From NCBI GenBank assembly GCA_947623805.1, contig CANQHZ010000014.1, positions 1 through 51,628 on the forward strand: DNA of 51,628 bases, written 5' to 3'. This document shows positions 16,267 to 25,539 of this stretch, one piece after another. The first letter of the stretch is position 1, and each line of letters begins with the position of its first letter. The notes beneath the pieces were generated by a model. That model had not been told where the DNA came from, ran no database searches, and worked only from the letters and a program-made list of their open reading frames with translations. The translations under genes and the position numbers were made by a program. The stretch is from an uncultured Lachnospiraceae bacterium (GTDB lineage Bacteria > Bacillota > Clostridia > Lachnospirales > Lachnospiraceae).

Positions 16267-16854
16267 CTACAGACTTCCTTTTGTGGAAAGTACGTCCTTT
16301 ATACGTTCATCATATGACACAGCCTCATCAAGCGCCTTTGCAAACGCCTTAAAGATAGCTTCTATCATGTGGTGGCTGTTTTCCCCATTTAACAGCTTTA
16401 TATGAATGTTCATGCCCGCGCTATATGACACGGCGTAGAAAAATTCTTTTACAAGCGACGTGTCCAAATCTCCAACCATGTCATTTGGAAAATCCGCGTC
16501 AAACACCAGATACGGCCTGCCGCACAGGTCAACCGCGCAAAGCGCAAGAGCATCGTCCATCGGCAATACAAAATATCCATAGCGCTTAATGCCCTTTTTG
16601 TCACAGACAGCTTCCTTTATCGCATTGCCAAGTACAATGCCGGCGTCCTCCACGGTATGATGTCCGTCCACGTAGAGGTCGCCCTCCACCAAAATATACA
16701 TGTCAAAAAAACCGTGCTTGGCAAAGCCCTCAAGCATGTGATTAAAAAATCCTATGCCTGTATCAACGCTTGACTTTCCCTCACCGTCAAGTTCAAGCGA
16801 CAACTTTATGCTTGTTTCCTTTGTAACGCGCTTTATATCTGCCTTTCTGCTCAT
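16267..16854 (-). CDS. hisB: imidazoleglycerol-phosphate dehydratase
   Basis: Sixth step of histidine synthesis, IGP to imidazole-acetol phosphate, a manganese enzyme. At 195 residues it is the single-function form without a phosphatase domain. Signatures are GFFNHMLEGFAKH, the metal-binding HHTVED and the second copy NSHHMIEA. AAAGGAAAG lies about 8 nt before the ATG. It is 47 nt downstream of hisD in the hisZ-hisG-hisD-hisB run. Confidence 0.97.
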   Translation of the reverse strand: MSRKADIKRVTKETSIKLSLELDGEGKSSVDTGIGFFNHMLEGFAKHGFFDMYILVEGDLYVDGHHTVEDAGIVLGNAIKEAVCDKKGIKRYGYFVLPMDDALALCAVDLCGRPYLVFDADFPNDMVGDLDTSLVKEFFYAVSYSAGMNIHIKLLNGENSHHMIEAIFKAFAKALDEAVSYDERIKDVLSTKGSL

Positions 16855-16901
16855 TCCATCACTTTCCTTTCTGCTTTTTATATTTCACCAAAGTTCTATG
16901 C

Positions 16902-18197
16902 TTATTTTCCGTCAAACCGCACGCGTATTGAATTTGCATGCGCCGTAAGCCCCTCTTTCTCGGCAAAAAGCTCTATATCCTGATGCACTTTTTCAAGCGC
17001 CTCCCTTGAATACGAGATAATGCTCGACTTCTTGACATAGTCGTCAACATTGAGCGGCGAGAAAAACTTCGCCGTGCCGTTTGTCGGAAGCACATGATTA
17101 GGTCCCGCGTAATAGTCGCCAAGCGGCTCAGATGAATACTCACCGAGGAAAATCGCCCCCGCGTTCCTTATTCTCGTCATAGTGTCAAACGGATTTTTTG
17201 TCAGTATTTCAAGATGCTCCGACGCGATATCGTTTGCCGTGTCAATAGCCATATCCATGTCGGGCGCCACCAGAATATAGCCGTAATTGTCAAGCGACTT
17301 GCGTATGATTTCTCTGCGCTCCAGCACGTTTACAAATTGATTTATTTCCTCCTCAACCTTTTTCGCAAGCTCCATGCTTGTAGTTATCAGTATCGCGGAG
17401 GCAAGCTCGTCATGCTCTGCCTGCGAAAGCAAATCAGCCGCGACATATCGCGGATTTGCACTCTCGTCCGCGAGCACGAGTATCTCCGACGGTCCCGCAA
17501 TGGAGTCAATGCTGACATGGCCGTACACAGCACGTTTTGCGAGCGCGACAAAAATATTGCCAGGCCCTACAATCTTGTCAACCTTTGGTATCATCTCCGT
17601 GCCGTATGCCATAGCCGCTATCGCCTGCGCGCCTCCGACCTTAAAAATAGTGTCAACCCCCGCAATGTCAGCCGCCGCAAGCGTAGCTGGATTTACTCTG
17701 CCGTCCGCGCCCGCGGGCGTAGTCATCACGATGTTTGGCACGCCCGCTACCTTAGCAGGAACTACATTCATAAGCGTAGTAGACGGATAAGCCGCCTTTC
17801 CGCCGGGGACATACACGCCTACAGTCTGCATAGGTGTTATCTTCTGGCCGAGTATCGTGCCGTCCGCTTTCGCGTCAAACCAACTGTTGCGCTTTTGCTT
17901 TTCATGGTATTCGCGTATGTTGGTGGCGGAATTTTTCATAACCTGTATAAAATGCTCGTCAAGCGATTTATACGCCTCGTCTATTTCCTCCCTTGTCACC
18001 CTGAAATTTTCCTTTGTAATGACACACTTGTCAAATTTCAAAGAATATTCAAACAGCGCCTCCTCTTTTCTCTGCTTTACGTTTTCAATGATTTCAGCCA
18101 CTGTTTTTTCATATTCGCCATAATCATTCGTGCTTCTTTTTAACAGATTTTCGAGCAAATCTTTCTTAGCCTCATTATTTAAACTGATAATTCTCAT
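16902..18197 (-). CDS. hisD: histidinol dehydrogenase
   Basis: Oxidises L-histidinol to L-histidine with two NAD+, the last pathway step, as a zinc enzyme. The 431 residues are full length. Recognisable segments are [46 protein letters not shown] (zinc-site Gln and His), ASEHLEIL (catalytic Glu-His pair) and [21 protein letters not shown] precedes the ATG, which overlaps the hisG stop by 4 nt. Confidence 0.98.
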   Translation of the reverse strand: MRIISLNNEAKKDLLENLLKRSTNDYGEYEKTVAEIIENVKQRKEEALFEYSLKFDKCVITKENFRVTREEIDEAYKSLDEHFIQVMKNSATNIREYHEKQKRNSWFDAKADGTILGQKITPMQTVGVYVPGGKAAYPSTTLMNVVPAKVAGVPNIVMTTPAGADGRVNPATLAAADIAGVDTIFKVGGAQAIAAMAYGTEMIPKVDKIVGPGNIFVALAKRAVYGHVSIDSIAGPSEILVLADESANPRYVAADLLSQAEHDELASAILITTSMELAKKVEEEINQFVNVLERREIIRKSLDNYGYILVAPDMDMAIDTANDIASEHLEILTKNPFDTMTRIRNAGAIFLGEYSSEPLGDYYAGPNHVLPTNGTAKFFSPLNVDDYVKKSSIISYSREALEKVHQDIELFAEKEGLTAHANSIRVRFDGK

Positions 18198-18829
18198 AGT
18201 TCCTCCTTTAATCTTTGAAGAATATTCTTTATCCGCTCAGCCTCCATTTTCATGCTCACCTGATTGACAATCATGCGCGCGGAAAGCGGACATATCTCCT
18301 CCAGCACGTCAAGCCCGTTTTCGCGGAGCGTCGAGCCTGTCTCCACGATATCCACTATAACGTCGCTGAGCCCCACAATCGGACCAAGCTCCACAGAGCC
18401 GTTGAGCTTTATGATGTCCACTGTCTGGTGCTTTTGGTTGTAAAAATAGTCCTTTGCAATTTTGGGATATTTCGTCGCCACGCGAATCATATCGTGATGC
18501 TGCAAAAGCTCTTTCGCAGAGGCGGGGCCGCAGACGCACATACGGCACTTGCCAAAGCCTAAGTCAAGCACCTCGTATGCCCTCCTGTTTTCCTCCATTA
18601 TCGTGTCTTTGCCGACGACGCCTATATCGGCGGCGCCGTACTCTACATATGTAGGAACGTCAGGACCTTTCGCAAGGAAGAATTTCAGCTTTAACTCCTC
18701 ATTCACAAAGATAAGCTTTCTCGAGTCCTTGTCTTTCATCTCCTCGCATGTGATGCCTATTTTTTCAAGCAGCTCCAAGGTTTTATTGGCAAGCCTTCCC
18801 TTGCCGAGCGCAAATGTAAGATACCTCAT
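18194..18829 (-). CDS. hisG: ATP phosphoribosyltransferase, short form
   Basis: First committed step of histidine synthesis, ATP + PRPP to phosphoribosyl-ATP. At 211 residues it is the short HisG, which lacks the C-terminal regulatory domain and needs HisZ; hisZ is next upstream. Motifs are [25 protein letters not shown] and the PRPP loop [14 protein letters not shown]. The ATG at 18829 is preceded by a GAGGT site. A 13-nt leader block including that site is identical to one before hisZ. The 208-nt gap to hisZ includes a small hairpin (CCGTGA/TCACGG, 19015-19028) and a possible weak internal promoter. Confidence 0.96.
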   Translation of the reverse strand: MRYLTFALGKGRLANKTLELLEKIGITCEEMKDKDSRKLIFVNEELKLKFFLAKGPDVPTYVEYGAADIGVVGKDTIMEENRRAYEVLDLGFGKCRMCVCGPASAKELLQHHDMIRVATKYPKIAKDYFYNQKHQTVDIIKLNGSVELGPIVGLSDVIVDIVETGSTLRENGLDVLEEICPLSARMIVNQVSMKMEAERIKNILQRLKEEL

Positions 18830-19037
18830 TATTACCTCATTTCCACGCTGCCGCATATTAAGTAATTTCGTGATTTGCTATCATCTGTTCTAATAATCAA
18901 ATAACTCTTTACGTTTACCTATTACGAATATGCGGGCGTGATTTTATAAAAAATTTTGGCTTTACGCCGATTTAGCTCACTATAATAAATTTTATTGCCT
19001 GTAAAACTATACTCCCGTGAAGTCACGGCTATTTAGT

Positions 19038-20210
19038 CTATATAAAGGAAACCTGCAGAAAATTGTTCCTCCGCGCAAATTCCCTGTACTCCTCCTCGGA
19101 CTTCTCCTTTTTGAGCATAACCGTGCGAAAACCCTCTGAACGCAGCCTTTTTGCCTCCCTGACTGCCTCCGCCGTACCGCACGAATAGACAAGCAGGAAA
19201 TTTTTATTTTCAGGCTCGGGACAGATATTCTGACGCGTGAGCGCGGTCATCAGGTCGTCTATGATTACCACAAAGCCCGTAGCAGGCGCCGCCTTGCCAA
19301 AATGTTCAAGCAGCCTGTCATACCTGCCGCCCTTTGCAATCGCGCTCCCTGTCTGATATGTATACGCTTTAAAAATCACTCCCGTATAATAATTATACTT
19401 GCTTACCATCGCTAAATCAAAGGAAATATATCCCTCAACGCCATAAAGCTTCAGCAGCTCATATACCTTGCGCAGCCTGTCCACCGCCTTTACGGAACGC
19501 TCGTTGTCGGCACATTCAAGAGCCCTGTCAAGTATGTCATACCCCCCAAAAAGGCTGCTGACGCTAAGCAGGGAATTTACTGATTTTTCCGAAACGCCTT
19601 TCTGCGTCAAAAGCTCCTGCGCACCAAAGTCATTCCTGTTGGAAATAAACTCCCTAAGCTCAAGCTCCGTGTCCTCGTCAAGCCTTGCCTGCTCGCATAA
19701 GCCCTTGAAAAAATCTATCTGACCGATTGACACCTGAAACTCCTTCAAACCGCAGTTTATCAGCGCCTCGACAAGCATCGCTATCATCTCGGCATCACCC
19801 TCGGGCGATACGTCGCCGATGAGCTCCGCGCCCGTCTGCGTCGTCTCCTTCAATTTGCCCTGCAGGTCGCTTGTGTTTATGAAGTTGTTGCCCGTATAGC
19901 AAAATCTCAGCGGGATTGTCTCGTCCATAAAATATTTCGCCGCACACCGCGCTATTGACGGCGTAAAATCAGGTCTTAAGACAAGCGTATTGCCCTCCTT
20001 ATCAAAAAATTTGTACAGCTCCTTCGACGGCGTAGTGCCTACCTCACGGCTAAACACGTCAAAAAATTCAAAGGTCGGCGTCTGTATATCCTGATAGCCA
20101 AAGCTATGCAGCTTGTCGTTAAAAAGCCTCTCAACATTCTGCCTGCAGGCGTATTCCGCGCCGTATATATCACGTACCCCCTCCGGAGTGTGAACAAGAC
20201 GTTTATTCAT
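19038..20210 (-). CDS. hisZ: ATP phosphoribosyltransferase regulatory subunit
   Basis: 390-residue HisRS-like paralogue that completes short HisG and gives feedback control by histidine; it does not charge tRNA. It has class II synthetase-like motif 2 (LRPDFTPSIARCAA, LRFCYTGNNF) and a late MVSKYNYYTGVIFKAY and AKGGRYDRLLEHFG. It lacks the full HisRS catalytic set and the C-terminal anticodon domain has diverged. It is first in the hisZGDB run, with a strong promoter 117 nt upstream of its ATG and GAGGT just before it. Confidence 0.93.
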   Translation of the reverse strand: MNKRLVHTPEGVRDIYGAEYACRQNVERLFNDKLHSFGYQDIQTPTFEFFDVFSREVGTTPSKELYKFFDKEGNTLVLRPDFTPSIARCAAKYFMDETIPLRFCYTGNNFINTSDLQGKLKETTQTGAELIGDVSPEGDAEMIAMLVEALINCGLKEFQVSIGQIDFFKGLCEQARLDEDTELELREFISNRNDFGAQELLTQKGVSEKSVNSLLSVSSLFGGYDILDRALECADNERSVKAVDRLRKVYELLKLYGVEGYISFDLAMVSKYNYYTGVIFKAYTYQTGSAIAKGGRYDRLLEHFGKAAPATGFVVIIDDLMTALTRQNICPEPENKNFLLVYSCGTAEAVREAKRLRSEGFRTVMLKKEKSEEEYREFARRNNFLQVSFI

Positions 20211-20326
20211 TTTTACCTCATTTCCGCGCCTGTCTGCCCTGTATTTTTCTTATAGCAAAGCAGGTGCCTCACTTTATTGCTTTAAAGTGTTAATTCGTTA
20301 CCAAATTAGCACAGTGCATTATTCGT

Positions 20327-20355
20327 AGTATACACTGTTATGACAAGCATGTCAA
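20327..20355 (-). promoter_or_regulatory. sigma-A promoter of the hisZGDB operon with a flanking inverted repeat
   Basis: On the minus strand TTGACA (20350-20355) and TATACT (20327-20332) are separated by exactly 17 bp, nearly perfect consensus. The -35 box overlaps the recU stop codon. An inverted repeat ACAGTG-N16-CACTGT (20311-20316 with 20333-20338) brackets the -10 box and could be an operator. The leader of about 110 nt has a 7-bp hairpin (CACTTTA/TAAAGTG, 20270-20289) but no T-box signature. Confidence 0.85.
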
Positions 20356-20885
20356 CCTCTATCATCTAAATCAATCTGTATCATGTCCAGATAAGGTACC
20401 ATCTGACCCACTCTCGGCTTTATAAAAAAACGCTGGTCAAGCTCCTCAAACCGAAAACTCTTTCTGCCGCCTTTTTCCATTCTGTCCCAATATATGTTCA
20501 TTTCCCTAAGACGCATATAGTACATCAACTCCTTAGATGTATAGTAAATCAAGAAAAAAGCAACACCCTCTTGCTTTTCAAAGTCGCGCATAAACTGTAC
20601 CTGATGCTCGTGTATGTTCTGCAGCGAAAAGGTATCCGCCGCGCACTCTTTTGCATCAAAGCACACGGGTATCCCCTGCACAGCGCCGATATAGTCAACC
20701 GTGCTTTTCTGGTCGAAATACGCCAGCGTAATATGGCGCGTTTCCTTATCTATCGTAATCGGAGTAATCGGCGTGGGTACCTTTTGGATAAGCGCAAGCC
20801 CGCCGTCACGGTATTTTTCATTTGTGAGGTTTATCATCTCCTCCAAAAGCGAGCCCCTAAGCCCCCTTGAGTTCCAAGTTGCCAT
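20352..20885 (-). CDS. recU: Holliday junction resolvase RecU
   Basis: Firmicute resolvase that cuts four-way junctions during recombination and chromosome segregation. The 177 residues align well with B. subtilis RecU (NSRG, KVPTPI, STVDYIG, SLQNIHEHQ, WDRMEKGGRKS). The PD-(D/E)xK metal site is Asp64 with Asp77-Ala-Lys79, so Asp replaces the Glu seen in B. subtilis FEAK. The long N-terminal extension of the B. subtilis protein is missing. GGGGGG lies just before the ATG, and a 14-bp palindrome (20896-20909) sits beside that site. The usual partner pbp1 gene is not adjacent. Confidence 0.88.
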   Translation of the reverse strand: MATWNSRGLRGSLLEEMINLTNEKYRDGGLALIQKVPTPITPITIDKETRHITLAYFDQKSTVDYIGAVQGIPVCFDAKECAADTFSLQNIHEHQVQFMRDFEKQEGVAFFLIYYTSKELMYYMRLREMNIYWDRMEKGGRKSFRFEELDQRFFIKPRVGQMVPYLDMIQIDLDDRG

Positions 20886-20928
20886 TTTCCCCCCTGCCGC
20901 TTTAGCGGCTTAAATAATAATGTGAAAC

Positions 20929-21948
20929 TTAATAAGCCATAACTTTCTCAAATATAGCCGGCAGCTTAGTTTCAAGCGTTAAGCCCGAAATGTCCGCAAA
21001 ACGTCTGTCGTCCGTAACCGGAAAAACAAGCTTATGCGAATGTAGCAGTTGGCTTTCTACGCCCAATGCGCGGTATTGACTGTTTATTTTCCCATCACCA
21101 TATTTTGTGTCGCCAATTATCGGATATCCCATTGCCGAAAGCTGCGCCCTTATCTGATGAGTTTTTCCCGTAAACAGACGCGCCTCGACAAGCGTGGCGT
21201 TTAACCCAAAGCGCACTGCCATAAATGATGTATCTATAAAATCCGTGTCCGCCTGAATGTTCTCGGGAATTTCATCTATATCTCCGTAAACACGCACCAT
21301 GTTTGATGCCTTATCTTTATAGAGCCAGCCTGTAATACGCTCATTTAGCATCGCTTTTCCGTTTACAAGACAATAATAATATTTTTCAAGCGTCTTGTTT
21401 TTTATGGTATCGCCTATGTAACGACTTCCCGCAAGCGTTTTTCCACATATTATCATTCCAGAAGTATTTCTGTCCAAGCGGTTGCAGATTGAGGGTTTAA
21501 AGGCAGCAAGCGTTTGTGGAGATATGCTGCCGTTTTTCAAAAGATACCCTATAAACCATTCATTCACGCTTATATCGTCAGGCTTTGACTTCTGCGACAG
21601 TACACCCGCCTGCTTATCAGCGGCTAAAATATGCTCATTTTCAAAGACTATTGATATCATGCCCTTTAGCTTTTCATACGCGTCAATATACTGCCTACAA
21701 ATAATATCTTCGCCTTGCACATCTTGAACTGCTGTAAACTTTTGATAGGTCTCATCTGCGAAAAAAAGCCTGACTTCATCTCCTGCCTGGAGCTTTTCAC
21801 TCCCGTCTGCCTTTTTGCCGTTTAAGACTATGTTTTTCTTGCGGAGCTGCTTGTAAATAAGGCTTGCGGGAGCGTTTGGCAAAATTCTCTTTAAATACTT
21901 GTCAAACCTTTGCTGCGCGTTTTTCTCGTCAACTTGCAATAAAATCAA
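20929..21948 (-). CDS. RluA-family rRNA/tRNA pseudouridine synthase with S4 domain
   Basis: 339 residues that isomerise uridine to pseudouridine in structured RNA. An N-terminal S4 RNA-binding domain (about 10-70) is followed by the RluA catalytic domain: CNRLDRNTSG with catalytic Asp159, and TGKTHQIRAQLSAMGYPIIGDTKYG. The exact target site cannot be read from sequence. The likely start is a TTG at 21948 after GGGGATT; no ATG fits. It is 16 nt after the two-TM gene. A second family member lies at 34834-35745. Confidence 0.9.
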   Translation of the reverse strand: MILLQVDEKNAQQRFDKYLKRILPNAPASLIYKQLRKKNIVLNGKKADGSEKLQAGDEVRLFFADETYQKFTAVQDVQGEDIICRQYIDAYEKLKGMISIVFENEHILAADKQAGVLSQKSKPDDISVNEWFIGYLLKNGSISPQTLAAFKPSICNRLDRNTSGMIICGKTLAGSRYIGDTIKNKTLEKYYYCLVNGKAMLNERITGWLYKDKASNMVRVYGDIDEIPENIQADTDFIDTSFMAVRFGLNATLVEARLFTGKTHQIRAQLSAMGYPIIGDTKYGDGKINSQYRALGVESQLLHSHKLVFPVTDDRRFADISGLTLETKLPAIFEKVMAY

Positions 21949-21964
21949 TAATACTAATCCCCCA

Positions 21965-22531
21965 TCACAATGAAATATTACACAACAACTCTAAAATCTC
22001 ATTCTCCCTGCCCTGCTCATCAAATCTGCGAAGTTGTGCAAGCCTGTCTTCAAAATTTCTCTGCTCGTTTGCGCCGAATATCTTTACCGTAATATTTTTC
22101 AATCCGTTCTGCTTTAAAAGTCCCTTGATATGTTCCTCACACGCTGCGGTATCGCACCCTTTAAACTCTGTATAACCGATAATATTTCCTCCCGCCACGC
22201 AAAAACAACTGACCGGAAAATTCTTTTTGTACGAGGTCAGGTACATGCTGTACAGCGCGGGCAGTCCCTCCGCCGCCGCCGAAAGTCTGTCGTATACAGC
22301 CCTGTCAAATTTCGGCATACGCAGGTACATTATTACTGAAACAAGGCTCTTACTTGCAGGTAAAAGTCCAAGCACGGACACTACTGTAAGCAGATTTTCC
22401 CTTGTACCCGTGGAAACGTATCCCATTATAAATATCGCAATGGCAAGCGCAAAATAGCAGACAGTCCGCGCTATTACAAATCTTGTCTGATATGCGGGAT
22501 AGCCGTACTCCCCTTTTTGTTTTTTCTTCAT
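21965..22531 (-). CDS. unassigned protein with two N-terminal membrane segments
   Basis: 188 residues that I cannot place in a named family. A basic N-terminus (MKKKQKGEYG) is followed by two hydrophobic segments (about 21-40 and 47-67), then a soluble ~120-residue domain of mixed helix and strand character. It has two Cys close together (SCFCVAGG) and a charged C-terminus (RNFEDRLAQLRRFDEQGRE). The soluble part is probably cytoplasmic. It lies between the SDR and RluA genes with 15-16 nt gaps, so it belongs to the same transcript. Confidence 0.7.
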   Translation of the reverse strand: MKKKQKGEYGYPAYQTRFVIARTVCYFALAIAIFIMGYVSTGTRENLLTVVSVLGLLPASKSLVSVIMYLRMPKFDRAVYDRLSAAAEGLPALYSMYLTSYKKNFPVSCFCVAGGNIIGYTEFKGCDTAACEEHIKGLLKQNGLKNITVKIFGANEQRNFEDRLAQLRRFDEQGRENEILELLCNISL

Positions 22532-22546
22532 CTCAAAAAATACCCC

Positions 22547-23305
22547 TTATTTATTTGGAAGGAACACAAGAATAAGCCTATGCGGAATAAGCTTTGCAAC
22601 TATGCCAAACGCGTTTATCCAGCCGCCGTAAACCGATTTTTCGCGTCTGCGGAAAGAGTCCGATATTGCCTTTTCCACTACCTTGTCCGCCTGCGCCATG
22701 GCAAGCTTTTTGACGGCAAGTATTTTGCCGTTCTTTTCCGCTGTGTCAAAAAACGGCGTGTTCACGGGGCCAGGGCATACTGCCGTGACATATATTTTCC
22801 TTGCCTTAAGCTCTCTGCCCAAGGCGCGTGAAAAGCTGAATACATACGCCTTTGATGCCGCATAAACCGCAAATCCCGGCTGCGGCATAAATGCCGCGCT
22901 TGACGCAAGCTGTATGATGCGGCTGTTTTTCCGCATATACGGTATGCACATATAGGTAAACTGCGTCAATGCCTTGCAGTTTACGTCTATCATTCCAAGC
23001 TGTTCATCCATATCAAGCTTTGTAAACTGTCCCATCACGCCGTAACCCGCACAATTTACAAGCATTCTAATTACGGGCCTGTCTTTTTCCAGTACATTTT
23101 TGAATTTCTCAATATGTGCGGCATTCGTGATATCCATGTCAAACACTCTTGTCGTATGTTCCATATTATGCGCGACTTCGAGCATAGCCTCTTTGCGCCG
23201 TGCAATCAGCCAAATTTCATCAATGTTGCCGACTGAATAATCCAGCTGAAACGCAAACTCAGCGCCCATGCCTGAAGATGCGCCTGTAATAACTATGACA
23301 TTCAT
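22547..23305 (-). CDS. short-chain dehydrogenase/reductase
   Basis: 252-residue classical SDR, NAD(P)-dependent oxidoreductase of unknown substrate. The glycine-rich cofactor loop is TGASSGMG (7-14). NCAG (84-87) stands in for NNAG, with catalytic Ser135/136, Tyr148 and Lys152 in YAASK. PGPVNTPF follows, as in DltE/YqjQ-type relatives, and the C-terminus is hydrophobic. It is the first gene of an SDR, two-TM protein, RluA, recU run. Confidence 0.88.
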   Translation of the reverse strand: MNVIVITGASSGMGAEFAFQLDYSVGNIDEIWLIARRKEAMLEVAHNMEHTTRVFDMDITNAAHIEKFKNVLEKDRPVIRMLVNCAGYGVMGQFTKLDMDEQLGMIDVNCKALTQFTYMCIPYMRKNSRIIQLASSAAFMPQPGFAVYAASKAYVFSFSRALGRELKARKIYVTAVCPGPVNTPFFDTAEKNGKILAVKKLAMAQADKVVEKAISDSFRRREKSVYGGWINAFGIVAKLIPHRLILVFLPNK

Positions 23306-23345
23306 GCGATTTTACTAGTCCTTTCCTCATAATATGCATTATGCA

Positions 23346-23398
23346 ATGCGAAACTCTATTCGACAACTTAGAATTTAGAAAACATTTTGCAATTACCT
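23346..23398. repeat. palindromic intergenic element, deleted copy C
   Basis: The left flank (AAACTCTATTCGA through GAATTTAG, ending 23378) joins directly to the right flank (AACATTTTGCAATTACC). The whole AT-rich stem and conserved core present in copies A and B are missing. The join falls at an AG shared by both edges in the full copies, consistent with deletion of the palindrome. It sits between the YgiQ and SDR genes, a 132-nt gap with nothing else evident. Confidence 0.8.
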
Positions 23399-23437
23399 AT
23401 GATATGCAATTATGATACAATGTCTAAACTTCCCGAT

Positions 23438-25414
23438 TTACTTCACTTTAGGCTTATGCGTATTTCGTATAGTCTTCTTTTTTTTCTTAACACTGACTTG
23501 GTTTACACGACCTCCGCCACTCTTTTTCCCATTCACCCTCTCTTTCGCTTTCCCCTGCTTATCACGCCCATACTTTATCCCAGCCTTAGCCTTTTCTCCC
23601 TCACCCGCAATCCTCCTCGGGCGTATAAGACATTTTTTATCAAACCCAATCAAATCCTCTCTATGCGCTGCTTTCAACGCCTCATACACAAGCTCGTAAT
23701 TCTTAGGATTGCGGTACTGTATAAGTGCACGCTGCATAGCCTTTTCATGCGGGTTTTTGCATACATATACTGGTTTCATATCAACAGGATTTATGCCCGT
23801 GTAATACATTACTGTCGACATAGTCGACGGTGTAGGATAAAAGTCCTGCACTTGCTCAGGCATATATCCAATGTCTCGCAGATACTCAGCAAGCTCTATC
23901 GCCTCTTTCAGCGTCGAGCCCGGGTGCGAGGACATAAGATATGGTACCAAAAACTGGTTTTTCCCCAGCTTTTGGTTAAGTTTCTTATATTTTTCCGTAA
24001 ATGCCTCATATACGGAATTTTCGGGCTTGCCCATCTTTGAAAGCACGGCGTCGCTTATATGCTCAGGCGCAACCTTTAACTGCCCGCTTATATGATGCTC
24101 CACCAGCTCCCTAAAAAAAGTATCGTCCTTATCAAGCATAAGATAGTCAAAGCGTATTCCCGAACGCACAAAGACCTTTTTTACATTCGGAAGTTCTCTT
24201 AGCTTCCTCAAAAGCGACAGATAATCTGAATGCTCCACTTCAAGATTAGGGCAAGGCTTTGGGCACAAACATTGCCTATGCTTGCACACTCCGGATTTAA
24301 GCTGCTTTTGGCATGACGGACGCCTGAAATTTGCTGTAGGTCCCCCCACATCGTGGATATATCCCTTAAAATTCTTGTCCTGCGTTATCAGCTTTGCCTC
24401 TTTTAAAATCGACTCGTGGCTTCTCACCTGCACAGTACGCCCCTGATGAAAAGTAAGCGCGCAAAAATTACACCCGCCAAAACAGCCCCTATTGCTTATC
24501 AGAGAGAATTTTATCTCCGAAATAGCCGGCACTCCCCCGTCTTTTTCATATGAGGGGTGATATGTCCTCTGATACGGCAGTGCATAAATGTCGTCCATCT
24601 CCTGCGTGGTGAGCGGAGGCTGCGGTACATTCTGCACTATATAAATACCGTTCGGATATGGTTCAACAAGCGTTTTGCCGCTGAAAGAGTCTGTATTGTC
24701 ATATTGTATTTTAAAGCTTTCGGCGTAAAGCCGCTTATCCGCCATCATAGCGTCATATGAGGGCAGCAGCTCATAATCATACAAGCCTGATATATCCTTT
24801 GTCTTGTAAACCGTACCCGCGACAAACGATATGTCCCTGACGCTAATCCCGCTGTTTAGCGCGTCAACAAGCTCTATGATAGACTTCTCGCCCATTCCGT
24901 ATGATATAATATCCGCCTGACTGTCAAGCAGAATGGAACGCTTAAAAGAATCCGACCAGTAATCATAATGCGCCATTCGCCGCAGGCTTGCCTCTATGCC
25001 GCCTATTATAATCGGAATGTTTCTATAGCTTTTTCTGATTAGGTTGCTGTATACCACAGTAGCATGGTCAGGGCGTTTGTACGGTACTCCGCCCGCCGTA
25101 TATGCATCGCTTTCCCTATGCTTTTTTGACACATAATAGTGGTTTACCATCGAGTCCATATTCCCAGAGGAAACAAGGAAAGCAAGGCGCGGCTCGCCCA
25201 ACGCCTTTATGCTGTCGTCGTTCTTCCAATCAGGCTGCGATATAATACCCACGCTGTAGCCATGCGACTGTAAAAGGCGCGTGATTATAGCACACCCAAA
25301 TGAGGGGTGGTCTACATACGCGTCCCCCGTGACATATACAAAATCTAACTGTTCAATTCCAAGTTCTTCTATCTCAGCCCTGTTCATGGGCAAAAAGCCA
25401 TTTGCAAGTGACAA
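23438..25414 (-). CDS. YgiQ-family radical SAM protein
   Basis: About 658 residues. The iron-sulfur motif is CFGGCNFC (Cys311, Cys315, Cys318), preceded by an N-terminal YgiQ domain ([36 protein letters not shown]) and followed by [18 protein letters not shown] and [16 protein letters not shown] Lys/Arg-rich tail of about 45 residues (ending in [14 protein letters not shown]) could bind nucleic acid. The family is widespread but its reaction is unknown. Start: GGGAGG lies 8 nt before the TTG at 25414 but only 2 nt before the GTG at 25420, so I prefer the TTG. Confidence 0.9.
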   Translation of the reverse strand: MSLANGFLPMNRAEIEELGIEQLDFVYVTGDAYVDHPSFGCAIITRLLQSHGYSVGIISQPDWKNDDSIKALGEPRLAFLVSSGNMDSMVNHYYVSKKHRESDAYTAGGVPYKRPDHATVVYSNLIRKSYRNIPIIIGGIEASLRRMAHYDYWSDSFKRSILLDSQADIISYGMGEKSIIELVDALNSGISVRDISFVAGTVYKTKDISGLYDYELLPSYDAMMADKRLYAESFKIQYDNTDSFSGKTLVEPYPNGIYIVQNVPQPPLTTQEMDDIYALPYQRTYHPSYEKDGGVPAISEIKFSLISNRGCFGGCNFCALTFHQGRTVQVRSHESILKEAKLITQDKNFKGYIHDVGGPTANFRRPSCQKQLKSGVCKHRQCLCPKPCPNLEVEHSDYLSLLRKLRELPNVKKVFVRSGIRFDYLMLDKDDTFFRELVEHHISGQLKVAPEHISDAVLSKMGKPENSVYEAFTEKYKKLNQKLGKNQFLVPYLMSSHPGSTLKEAIELAEYLRDIGYMPEQVQDFYPTPSTMSTVMYYTGINPVDMKPVYVCKNPHEKAMQRALIQYRNPKNYELVYEALKAAHREDLIGFDKKCLIRPRRIAGEGEKAKAGIKYGRDKQGKAKERVNGKKSGGGRVNQVSVKKKKKTIRNTHKPKVK

Positions 25415-25539
25415 TATCACTGCCTCCCTTAACCTTTATCTCGTCATCACTCAACCCACTAAAGATGTGTCTATATCCTGAATAAATTTCATTTTTTCTT
25501 AATAGGATTAATTAAAGTCATTCACTCAAGGTCATATAA

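Noticed and set aside
17214-18143. Open frame of 309 codons on the plus strand opposite hisD
   Set aside because: Antisense shadow of a well-conserved gene: Arg/His/Cys-rich translation, no ribosome binding site and no recognisable domain.
16902-18829. hisZGDB run as a complete histidine operon
   Set aside because: hisA, hisC, hisE, hisF, hisH and hisI are not in the window, so only part of the pathway is present here.
20211-20326. Possible T-box or histidine leader peptide before hisZ
   Set aside because: No T-box core sequence, no specifier hairpin and no His-rich short frame. Only a 7-bp hairpin is visible.
23387-24040. 217-codon plus-strand frame opposite the YgiQ gene 3' end
   Set aside because: Shadow of the Lys-rich tail region; the start lies in repeat copy C and the translation shows no family features.
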